A model generated the notes under the pieces. The model did not search any database, was not told the DNA's origin, and saw only the letters and a list, made by a program, of their open reading frames with translations. Positions 45,701 to 56,445 of a DNA stretch of 64,000 nucleotides are shown here, piece after piece. Position 1 is the stretch's first letter. The number at the start of each line of letters is the position of its first letter. Origin of the DNA: Prostheceraeus crozeri (lineage: Eukaryota; Platyhelminthes; Polycladida; Euryleptidae); assembly GCA_907163375.1 (NCBI GenBank), contig CAJQUW010008951.1:250501-314500 (forward strand). The letters are read 5' to 3'. Made by a program: the position numbers and the translations under genes.

Positions 45701-48700
45701 CTGATGACCTGATCTGGCATGTACTTTATCATCAAGAAACGACTTCTAGAAATGTTCAAATCAACCTATTCAAATATTCAAATTCAACAACATTCATCTT
45801 GCTATCGTTATTTGATGTAGCATTCTTCTTTGCTCAAATTTATTACCACAATCCATTATTCATTTCACTGTCGTGCCTTGTCGAAAATGTAAAGCATGTT
45901 CGCAGATCGCATCACATATCAAAACAAAAGGCATGTAGCTTAAGTATTGATTGCTCGATCATATTTATTATTCCCAAAGTTTTTCTTGTGTAATTATATG
46001 GGAGTGAGAACGAAAATGACGTTATGATAACTTTGACAACCCGCCTTGTCTTAACCTTCGAACTAAAATAGATAAACATTGTGAAACATCGATGAGACCT
46101 AAATGAAATATCAGTGAAACATTTCAAACTAAATTTTATCTGTGAGTAAAAAATTTCAAGGAAAAATTGAAAAGCCACAAAACAGATAGGCTACTACTCA
46201 GAGAGAGATTGATTTTCTCATTGTTTGTTACCACTATTCAAGTAAAAGTTAAAATCTGTGAGAGTGTGACAGCTCGACTGGAGTCACCCTCATTTAACTA
46301 CTTGAAGAAAGCATTATTGTCTATTTCTATAAAATTTCAGGTTGCATATCAATAGTGCCATTCAATACTCAGTCAATAGTGAAGTTCCTTATCGAAGGAA
46401 ATGCACACTATCCTCGTTCCTCCGTCAAGATCTTTATAAAATTCATAAAATCATAGTTTATACTACAGGATCAGTTTTCATGTGCAGATACATTCGATAT
46501 TTTTTTCAAAAACCAGATTAATTTAGTGTTACTGAGCGTTTGATTCTGATAATCTGCAGTATCGCAAATATATCAGAGATTGGCAAGAATAAAAAGAATA
46601 AAATTTTTTTAAGGGCCAATCAAAATATAAGTGATCTTTTTCTATACAGCAACACAAGAAACTGCCTTGTCGAGTATGCTATTCTTGCCACAGTCATTCT
46701 TAATTACATGCATACATTCATGGTTGGAAACGGCCGCCGGTCGAGCCAGGCTGTAAGTTTTGAAGACCGGCCGGCCGACTGCTCACTGCGCTGGCCTGCC
46801 GGTTGATTTAATTAGCCTCATGTCGACTGCTGGCGGCATTCATTCTAGAATTAATGATTCACTCAATGAAATTGATAGCAACATTGACAGAGCATGTAAT
46901 TGTAGGACTGTTTAAGAATGCCTATGTTATGTGACATAGATATCGCGACCGTTTCTTAAACTTTGAAAATTTAAGCTTATAACTGTAGTTTCAAACCCTA
47001 TCTCAAATGAGGTTTCCAGGATCGTATATTTTATCGCACATGAGTTTTGTAAGAACTGTACTTTCTTTGGTCTTTTCATCGTAAAATTATTCGCTATCTT
47101 GAATAATTTAATGACATGGGATAGATAGTTTACATAACATTTGAAGTTTAGTAATGATTGAATTTCAACACTGCATAGTAGGGCCCGCTGCGTGAACATT
47201 TGGATCGTGAATCATTGTTTGATAAGTAAGCGGCATGTGAAGGATTTTGATTGACGTTGTACATGGCACCACAAAAAGTCGCTGAGAACTTGCTGAAAGA
47301 AAAACTTGATGACATCTTTGGCGAGCTCTTTATTCCAGTCGCTTGTATATTACGTCAACTCGCGGTTATCAATATTAATAGAAAATATCTGCATTTGAAC
47401 TCATCTAACCCCCCTCACAAGTGAGGAAGTAAATATCACTTTATTGAATCGAGTTTGATGATGTAATTTCAAATGGAATATAGTAGGCCGACATTGCGCA
47501 AAACAGACATACCGTCAGGGATTACCCCGTTCTTCCTTATACATACTTATTGTGCTGTTTGGGTCATTATTTTGTTTTCCATGATCAGGTACTTGCAAAT
47601 GATTGAGTTTGAAAATGCAGTAATTGAACTCAATATTGACATTATTATTTTTGTAAGCTCTATCGTAGGCCTATGACTCATTAGATTGACAAATATGTCA
47701 CTACATGTATTGCTGCTCTGTCTTGACCATCGCAAAAAACAATGTTTCGTCAAAGCAGGAAAGCTAGCAGCTAACAAATGACCTGATTGGATATCAAATT
47801 GGATAGAAACTGATAACATTCAGTAGACCTACATCAATTTGAGCTCTGTCGTTTGATGTCTATTGAGCTTAATATGATCCTCTACTTTTCCAAGTGGGCT
47901 GGGACTTCGTGTTTTCTATTGATCACTTTTCTGGCCACAAGGGATTTTTTCTCAAAAGTGGTGGATGTGACCTATGAATTTTAAAATCAACAATCACCAA
48001 ATTATTGACGCAGGATTAATTGCGTGATGTTCTTAACATGCATTCTATACCGCAAAAATACGTTTAATGCTTCTCAAAAGACTACAAAAATTGGTCTTAC
48101 ACTTCACTTTCGAGTTTGAAATACATGATTTTATGATTTATTCCATTTCGCGGTTATTTCATTTCAGTGCTGATTTTCAGATCGTCTATAGTGATGTTTA
48201 CTTAGTTGTCGACTTTAATATTCGATTAAATAAAAAATAAACGAGTTTTATAGACTTAATGAACTCATCCATAATCTGCAGACCACATTTATCATAAAAC
48301 GCTTCTAAGGAGCACTAGAAATTAGTGATATCCAAGGATAGGCCATTAACTATCGTAGCGACAATCGTGACAAGTAATATATGAAGCAAATTTTACTCCT
48401 TCAATATTATCATTATCAGAAAATAAAAATCATAGAACCAGTCGATTGTTTGAAACTAGCAACAAATATTACAATTGGCAGTTATATAGTATCAGAAATT
48501 ATATCCGATGATATGGGAAAACCAAAAAGAAGCGTTTACATTGCATTCAAGCTTATATAAACTCGGAATATTTGCCTACGAGGCTCCCGCAAACTTCATG
48601 ACATTGGAATTTCTCATAGTCTTGTATATCTTGATTCTCCAACGCATGGAAGAAGATGGAATTGTCAAGTTCTATCATTAAGTTGGAAATTGTAGCAATT

Positions 48701-49360
48701 GTTAAATGGATAGGCTACTGTATTATTAGACATATATCGTAGACATTCTTTAAGTATAGATAAGCAGAATTCGGGATATTGTTTGTTAATGGATCTTGTT
48801 TTTGCATGTCAGTGAACACAATGCTGATGGACTTTTCCTGTAGTAGGTTATTTATTGATCATTACAGTCATAATTGAACTGAAGACGGATATGTTGTGAA
48901 GAGACAAAAAATGTCAGAGAAAGATTGACCTCCTTCCATATGAAAGTTTCAGACGATTTAGCTGACAAGAGATATGATTTGCTGGTTTATTCACTCGAGT
49001 AATTCCTCCAAGATAATTATCTATGACTGCATTAATTATGATTTTAGATATCAATTTGGATAAGTCACTTCTTTTGAAGCACAATTTCATGTCAGCATAT
49101 ATTGAGAAGATTATAATTATTGTCTCTCGCTGTTGAAAAAGTCATTCTGATGACATTCCTAAGTCAGTCCTCATCCTCACTGTTCACTTGGTGCGCCCTT
49201 AATGTTCGTTGAGGGACTTAGCCTGGGCTCTAAACTAAGAAGAGATGAAACATAATGCTTTTGTAAATAGGTACTCCATGAATTAAGCTGAGATTCGATT
49301 ATTATCAAATTCCTAAACCGCAGGCGGACTTTCCATTTACCGAAACATGATGAAATCAGC
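45701..49360. other. No gene recognised
   Basis: This is AT-rich non-coding sequence. A short GC-rich palindrome-like patch (accggccggccgac) lies at about 46760-46800. No protein motif was found. Confidence 0.45.
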
Positions 49361-49363
49361 ACG

Positions 49364-49447
49364 AAAATATAGCCACTTCGATAGCTGAGTGGTTGCCGAC
49401 TTGATCACCTGTCACAAATGTCACGAGTTCGAATCCGTCGATGTGCA
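49364..49447 (+). repeat. tRNA-like sequence (pseudogene or SINE head)
   Basis: An A-box-like word (tagctgagtgg) and, about 45 nt later, a B-box-like word (gagttcgaatccg) have the order and spacing of the internal RNA polymerase III promoter of a tRNA gene. The acceptor and T stems do not pair well, so this is not a functional tRNA. A tRNA-derived SINE head or a tRNA pseudogene is more likely. No SINE body or poly-A tail is obvious. Confidence 0.45.
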
Positions 49448-49691
49448 CTTTTCAAAAGTTTTTGCCTGACAACTGAAATTCTATTATGACAAACAAAACA
49501 GAACTATTATGTTTCAAAACAATCATGATTAGTTTCATCTTGGTTGATGACGCCCATTCTAGTCTGTAACTGGTTGCACATTAATGCACAGGAAAATGTC
49601 TTTTAAATATTTCTTGTTAAATGGTTTACACGTAAAAATCAGAAGTGCAATCCAGCAATCTCAAATTTCAAAATAATAGTCCAAATAACTC

Positions 49692-51973
49692 ACTCATGAA
49701 AGGAGAACATCACTTATAGCAAAAAAAGGATGTCTGTAAATAATTCTAGCAAATTAGTATTTTACTCATTTGCTATTTCTATACATTGTAATATTACTAA
49801 TTTATTATTCTCCTTACTTTTTAACTTTGCGGACACCAGGGATATATAAGTTGTATTTAAACTGTTGATATTAAACACCGACATACTTGAGTGTATTCCT
49901 ATTGAATCTTATATTGTGTGATTGGGAAACTGCTAGATATGAGAAAAAATTTAAATAACTTTTCGAATTTTGCAATTTTAATTTCGAACATCAGAGTTTT
50001 GCAATTAATGATGCTATCAAATCACAATCTTAATTGCATGAGCACGATTGTAATGAAACAATATCGGCACAATTATTATCTCTGTGCACAATGTTTGTTT
50101 GGAGTCTAACGAAATGTAGGAGTTTTTGATATAATACATGTGATGATTGGTAGAAAAGATTGTGAAAAAACGTTTCAATTAACTTTCAATTTGCATCTCA
50201 ACTGATGATATACGTTCTGATTACAAATGCACTACAAGTTGCCCCAGACTCGAGATTATTTCATTTTTAATCATTACTAGCATTCCAGAAAACTGGCAGA
50301 GAATATTGTTGGAGTCTCCTCATAGGCCATCATCAGAAACATAATATTTTCAAATTGACTTCCAAAAATCAAACACTTAAGCTTATAAAAAGCATTTTGC
50401 AATGTAACGAAGTCTTTTATCAAAGAAAAATCTCGATTTTCAATCCGAAATAAATCTTACTGTTGTTTTGTTATCTGTGGTATTCTTGGTGCTCAACCAA
50501 ATGTTAAAAAGTAAACTCGTTCTACAATATGACACTCGAAAGAAGCAGGTTTTTGAAGTTCTAAGTTGTGATTTGTCTTTTAATCTAATTTCCAAGGTCT
50601 TATCTTTATATTTTCCATTTACTTTTTGATATCCGACCTAGTCACCAAAGAAAACTAAAAAATCAACGAGGTGGAAATAAGAGTCTACGTATGTATTATT
50701 AATGATAAATTGTTAAATATTCCACCGTGCCATGCATTTTTACAGTTTAGTTGCCGTCATTACTTTATTACCTCTCACATGATCATCTACATGGTTGGTA
50801 TTTTGATGTCAAGAATCTTAATGCTAGACAGGTAGGAGGATCTGACTTATGCCTCCCTCTCCCCCGCCCCAACCCTAAGACCCATCTGATCACCGTACCA
50901 TGCATGAGATGGATTGTGTTGTGGCTTATGATTGTGAGTGCAAACTGCATACCTGGAAATGTATCACATCTAACTGAAAATACAGCTGATATTGTTGATT
51001 TTTTTAGTTTTCTTTGGTGACTATAGGTCGGATATCAAAAAGTAAATGGAAAATATAAAGATAAGACCTTGGAAATTAGATTAAAAGACAAATCACAACT
51101 TAGAACTTCAAAAACCTGCTTCTTTCGAGTGTCATATTGTAGAACGAATTTACTTTTTCAACATTTGGTTGAGCACCAAGAATACCACAGATAACAAAAC
51201 AACAGTAAGATTTATTTCGGATTGAAAATCGAGATTTTTCTTTGATAAAAGACTTCGTTACATTGCAAAATGCTTTTTATAAGCTTAAGTGTTTGATTTT
51301 TGGAAGTCAATTTGAAAATATTATGTTTCTGATGATGGCCTATGAGGAGACCCCAACAATATTCTCTGCCAGTTTTCTGGAATGCTAGTAATGATTAAAA
51401 ATGAAATAATCTCGAGTCTGGGGCAACTTGTAGTGCATTTGTAATCAGAACGTATATCATCAGTTGAGATGCAAATTGAAAGTTAATTGAAACGTTTTTT
51501 CACAATCTTTTCTACCAATCATCACATGTATTATATCAAAAACTCCTACATTTCGTTAGACTCCAAACAAACATTGTGCACAGAGATAATAATTGTGCCG
51601 ATATTGTTTCATTACAATCGTGCTCATGCAATTAAGATTGTGATTTGATAGCATCATTAATTGCAAAACTCTGATGTTCGAAATTAAAATTGCAAAATTC
51701 GAAAAGTTATTTAAATTTTTTCTCATATCTAGCAGTTTCCCAATCACACAATATAAGATTCAATAGGAATACACTCAAGTATGTCGGTGTTTAATATCAA
51801 CAGTTTAAATACAACTTATATATCCCTGGTGTCCGCAAAGTTAAAAAGTAAGGAGAATAATAAATTAGTAATATTACAATGTATAGAAATAGCAAATGAG
51901 TAAAATACTAATTTGCTAGAATTATTTGCAGACATCTTTTTTTTGCTATAAGTGATGTTCTCCTTTAATGAGT
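49692..51973. repeat. Large palindrome with 976-980-bp arms
   Basis: The left arm 49692-50667 and the right arm 50994-51973 are inverted copies with only scattered differences (for example ggagtctcc versus ggggtctcc, and one-base indels in A runs), which looks like about 99% identity by eye. The loop is 326 nt (50668-50993) and has a C-rich patch. The same 63-codon frame appears on opposite strands of the two arms but has no recognisable domain. No inverted-repeat end motif or target duplication is visible. It is either a recent inverted duplication or a long fold-back element. Confidence 0.9.
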
Positions 51974-53130
51974 GCAATGGGTTATTCGGGTTGTTCATTC
52001 AAAAATTCAGAATATATGAATGAATATGTTTCAAAAATTGAAAAAAAAGTTTCATAAAGGGTTCCTTTCTAAATGAGTAAGGTAATTCCTATGTTTTGTT
52101 ATGTTTTCTCTCAGTGTCTGATTTATTTACTAACTTCATCAACTTACAGCGAATTGAGCTAAAAGTATCCTCAAAGTTGCAAAATTTCTATCAAAGCCAC
52201 TTTAAAAGTGTGTAACAGGTTGAGAAATAGATTTCAATTCAGTCGACATTCAAAAAGATGTCCCAGTAATTCTGACAGATTGCTATATTTCTGATGACTT
52301 TTGATGAAAATATCGCTTTAATATGTCTGTCAATTTCCAATTGATAACTTATTTTGAGATTTTATTTATTTTTATCAATATTCCCAGAAATAGGTGATTC
52401 CATTATTTTTGCATTTATCAATTTGTTGATATCATTATTCTGTCATCAACTTTTATAACTAGAAAGCGTGTGTTCCTCTATCAAGATATTAATGTTGCAG
52501 TCCTTATCAACTTGTTGTGTGATAGATGAAGCAAGTGTCTAACACCATAATGACTACAGTGAAGTTTTTTTAAAGCTTTTAAAAAGTTTAAAATCGTCGT
52601 CGATTTTGTGAATTAATTCATCATAAATGCACAACACAGCCTAACTAAAACTTGCAGATTAAAAGGTTCGTTGCCATGATAACCTATGAATATATCTTTT
52701 CACGTTTAATTCACTAACTTTGTCTGCCAATCATTTAAGAAAAGAGGATGGGGATGCACTCGCAAGTGAATATTCTGATTTCTAATAACGCGCATTTCTA
52801 TAGTTTGGTTGCCTATATTGGCTTTCAGGATCATTGTTTCTCTTGTTTCTCTTGAACATTTTTATAAATATTCAACGCAAATCAGTTGAACTAATATTGG
52901 CAAATGATCATTTAATCCATTAATTTGTCGCTTCAACTGTATGATTAAGCGATTCTCGGCGATCGTGTGGGATTCGGAAATATACCTGGTATAGGGGCTA
53001 AATATACCATCACCCTGTTGCAACCATGTTCTGCAGTAGGACTACCTGCTTGTCTTCAAACTTTGATCGCCTCGCTCGCTCTATATTTTCAATGTCGTAT
53101 AGACATCGCATTAACATTGCCATATTGCAG
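51974..53130. other. No gene recognised
   Basis: This is AT-rich non-coding sequence without recognisable motifs. Confidence 0.45.
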
Positions 53131-53132
53131 TA

Positions 53133-53169
53133 CGCGACATGTTGCGGAGACCTGCTCCATCTTCAGGCG
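53133..53169 (-). ncRNA. Hammerhead-like motif, one core base changed
   Basis: On the minus strand CTGAAGA (53166-53160) is followed by a 4-bp stem II (GGAG with CTCC, 5-nt loop), GCA in place of GAA, the palindromic stem III ACATGT, C, and GCG, which pairs with CGC just upstream of the core. Only the central GAA is altered (A to C), which would be expected to abolish cleavage. The palindromic stem III is identical to that of the 16.72-kb motif. No Penelope-like coding remnant was found nearby. Confidence 0.5.
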
Positions 53170-54510
53170 GATAATAATTCCGCTGAACAAATAACATACC
53201 AGTATATGGCAACATAGCAGTGTCCTACATTACTGGCCTCAAAAAATCCATGCTAATGTTATATTCATATGTTAATCCATGCATGAACCTACATGGCCTT
53301 CTATTGTGCCTACATGCTATTATCACCCATTCAAGACTTGACAGCAATTTTACGTTGTCAGTCATATCCTACCTCTGTGGTTGAAGTTCTGTAGCGCCTT
53401 AGGCCACTGGATGGCAACTATGCAACTTTTTTCAACACATGCATTGACATAATATGACACATTGCTTTTTCAGTATTAAATTTATGTTTTTGACAATAAT
53501 CGTATAGAAATTTTATTGCCACTTTGCAACAATGATAAATAAAATTATTTACCCTATGTAAGCTGATCAAGTTTAATTATTTCTCATCAATCATCACATA
53601 GCTGTCATATCACGTAATTTGTTTGCAACAATACTTTGATGCCTATTCCTCCCCCAATCAAATTCTGCTAAAATACTAAAACTACATCGAACTGCATATT
53701 GCACTACTGTAGCATGAAGTATTTTTCACCGGTATGAAGAAAGACATTGTAGTCAAATAACAAACCGTGGAAAGCTAAAATTCATGGAGCAGAAAGTTCG
53801 ACGTTCATGAAACAAAATATTAGTAAATTGTCAACGCTTTGTAGAGAGAATGCAAGCGTTGTGAATACAGACCAATTCTTTATAATATATTCTACAAGCC
53901 TATTTTCACATTTTCAATGTCTTCAAATTCACATATTCATTTATTAAAACATTGTATATTCAAATCCAATGTGATGTGCTTCATATAATCAAATTCATCC
54001 ATAATCAAGCTCCCAATGATGTTTCAACTGGATCAGGATTGGAAACATGATCTCGTACGGTCACTGGATTATTTACATCCATGTAACTTACAATCGGTAT
54101 TTTAGATGGTCAAAAATATTCATCGATAAATTTCGCCGCTCTGGTCGACATCACAGTGTCATCCGGGCGAAGGCTGAGTTTAGGCGAGACCAGGTTAGAG
54201 TCTGGGCGTAGAAAAAGAGCGGGTTTCAGCTCTAGAATTTACCCGTAGTTTAGCCAAGTGCATGTAGAACCGGATAATTTTGCAATTCATCTTTACATAA
54301 TCATTGCTTAATTCTGTTTAAGATAATATATTTTTGGAGCTCTTAATTCTGCTGAGATTCCTAGATGCTCCGTGTGAAATTTCGTGAACCTGAAAGTAAG
54401 TCAGCCGATGTAAAGTGAAAATGATTACTTTTACTTTCATCCGCTCATTATAACTCTCACCCAACATTGGATGCCAGATCATCTTTCAGAATGCAGCATC
54501 AATGTAAAAA
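53170..54510. other. No gene recognised
   Basis: This is AT-rich non-coding sequence; frames are short and without domains. Confidence 0.45.
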
Positions 54511-54542
54511 TCGGCTACGTTTCGTTTCGCCTAATCTTTGTC

Positions 54543-55345
54543 CTAAATTTGTGTTGTGCAACAGGGGTTCAACTGGTCACCTGGTGCCATCCAATCGCGT
54601 ACGACCCTTGGCGACGTCATGCTGGATCCTCCTCCACTTGATTTGGTCTCTTGATTCACCAGTCATGCGACTCGCAGTCCACCCGGTTGCCTCGCGCAAG
54701 CCCCTCATCCATCGACATCTCGGTCTGCCTCTCCGTCTTTCTACCTCAGCTTGGCCAAACATAACATCTTTCTCAAGTGATCCGTTCTTCCGATTCATGT
54801 AGCCAAAGTAGCGAAGAGCTGCGGTGATGACTGCTGCTTGTAGTGGCTCTTCTGTTTTCATCTGCTGTAGCACCCACCTGTTGGTCTTTCGTGCCGTCCA
54901 GGGTATGCGGAGTAGTCTTCTCCAACACTAAGGTTCGAATGCAGCCACTCTTCTCCAGTCGGCCTTATGCATTGTCCAACAAGACGATCTGTAATACTAA
55001 GGCGCGTATCAATCGTACTTTTGTCATCGGGAGATTCCGCTCTCTCCAGATTTTCACTTGTCCACCATGGCTGACTTTCCCATTCCAATTCGTCTTCTCA
55101 ATTCTCCTTCTGTCCGTCCGTCAGCTGTGATCTTCGCTTTGAGAAGCACGTAGTTATCCGCACCTCCGCCCTTCTTCCAGCAAATTCGAAATTGCTCATG
55201 GAGTCTGTTGTCATTACCTTAGTCTTGCCTACATTCAGATATAGCCCCGCATTCTTGCTTGCTGTCATGAGCTTAGTTAGACCTTCTTTCATCTCTTCTT
55301 TCGATGAGGCTAGAATCGTTGTGTCATCTGCGTAGCACAAAGTGG
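54543..55345 (-). pseudogene. RTE-like LINE, C-terminal reverse transcriptase remnant
   Basis: Reading on the minus strand, 55340-55098 gives YADDTTILASSKEEMKEGL and LNVGKTKVMTT (catalytic box and thumb). After frameshifts, 54873-54577 gives LRYFGYMNRKNGSLEKDVM, ERRRGRPRCRWM and KGRTRLDGT. This is the well-known C-terminal pattern of endonuclease/reverse transcriptase LINEs of the RTE type and relatives. It is 5' truncated just before the YADD box, with at least two frameshifts, and is not functional. Its 3' end lies next to a word (tttcgtttcgcctaa at 54520) that also forms the ends of the unit at 55396-56080. Confidence 0.85.
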
Positions 55346-55395
55346 CTATGCTCCTACATCCAATTCTGACAGGGGTTAGAGAATATAAAATGCAT

Positions 55396-56080
55396 CGGTT
55401 CGCCTAACTCAGGAGAATCGTTTCGCCTAAGTAAAACAAAATTACTAAATCATCAAAATCAGTTAGTGTTAGAGGACACGAATGAGTCCAGTCATGGCAC
55501 CAATGATACCAGTGATGATTACAATGAATGATTCGGCCGTTTCACTTGTCATTCAATTTGATCTATTTGTAGTACTTCTCACGACGTACTGTAAAATTTC
55601 ACGATGTCCTGCTCGCTCGATTATCGCTTGTCGATTGTGAATGATTTCTAGAATAAAGCTCTTCATTCATTATTCAGAGAGCATGGATATGAGTGAGGCG
55701 GCGGGGTATATCAAATCCAAGAGAGGTGGTCAACTGCTGAAATTGAACGACTATCTTTTATCCATAAATCGGACGGTGGAGCCCAGAAATGACTGGAAAT
55801 GCCGGCGTAAAGGTTGTCACGCCAGTGCTATTTCCCAGGACGATACTTTAGTAGGTAAGAACAACTCTGACACACCCCCCTCCAGACTCAGTGAGCTCTA
55901 TTTAACTGATTAATGACTATAATACAATCGAATCTTTCCAATAAATGATATCCATGCAATCATGTATGTCATAGGCTTATCTGCGAATGTACCGGCTTTT
56001 TAGGTGAAACAAGAAATCTCATTAACTAAAGAATATCTTTAGGCGAGCCGTAATTAGGCGAAACGAAAGTAGGCGAACCG
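55396..56080 (+). mobile_element. Inverted-repeat-bounded unit carrying a FLYWCH exon
   Basis: The left end CGGTTCGCCTAA...TTTCGCCTAA (55396-55430) and the right end (56054-56080) are inverted repeats with an 8-nt length difference. A third partial copy of the end lies at 54512-54534 and another short one at 56040. FLYWCH fingers are typical partners of animal Mutator-like (MULE) transposases, so this could be a deleted MULE. No transposase and no exact 9-bp duplication were found. Confidence 0.5.
55641..55913 (+). CDS. FLYWCH-type zinc-finger exon
   Basis: The 90-codon frame contains SKRGGQLLKLNDYLLSINRT followed by NDWKCRRKGCHASAIS. This matches the first two thirds of a FLYWCH finger (SxRGGxxLxxxxYxxxxN, then WxCxxxxCxAxA with two of the metal-binding cysteines). 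The C-terminal histidines are not in this frame. The codons just after DDTLV contain a good splice-donor consensus (AG|GTAAGA, GT at 55855-55856), so the domain may continue in another exon. The start could be ATG 55641 or the later one in SMDMSEA. It is either an exon of a host DNA-binding protein or the N-terminal part of a Mutator-like element. Confidence 0.5.
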   Translation: MISRIKLFIHYSESMDMSEAAGYIKSKRGGQLLKLNDYLLSINRTVEPRNDWKCRRKGCHASAISQDDTLVGKNNSDTPPSRLSELYLTD

Positions 56081-56309
56081 TAATGCCTCCGTAAAATCTT
56101 ACACTGAAATCGAGGAATTCGACGCGGGTATAAAAAGTTGAGGCGCCTTTTGGTAGCAGAGGAGAGATGAAACTCACATTAAAGCCATGCATTATGTAAT
56201 TGATGACTCATTCCTTCCAAGAAATAAAGTGTTTTTATTCAGGTGAGATAAATTGATGACAATCAGATTAAACATTTACTCGATGATCCTTGTAACCCTC
56301 TTACTCTCT

Positions 56310-56441
56310 CGTTAAACTTGATCTTTGAGCTTTGTTTTTGCCAAATGATGTCAGCACGACTTCGACTTCTCATAATCTCCCCGATTCTCATTGGATATTC
56401 CTTGTATTTTTTCTGAAATAAAACTCTTATTATTATTATTA
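56310..56441 (+). repeat. LINE 3' terminus with (TTA)n tail
   Basis: The stretch ends ctgaaataaaactcttatta, continuing as (tta)n to 56441. This resembles the 3' untranslated end and microsatellite tail of CR1-like LINEs. No coding part is attached. Confidence 0.5.
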
Positions 56442-56445
56442 CCTA

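Noticed and set aside
49364-49447. Functional tRNA gene
   Set aside because: Acceptor and T stems do not pair; only the promoter boxes are tRNA-like.
49918-50109. 63-codon frame found in both palindrome arms as a conserved gene
   Set aside because: Its conservation is a trivial result of the arms being near-identical inverted copies; it has no domain.
51323-51345. Further hammerhead at ctgatgatggcc
   Set aside because: No GAA with flanking stems follows at the right distance; the same check removed ctgatga words at 44489 and 52290.
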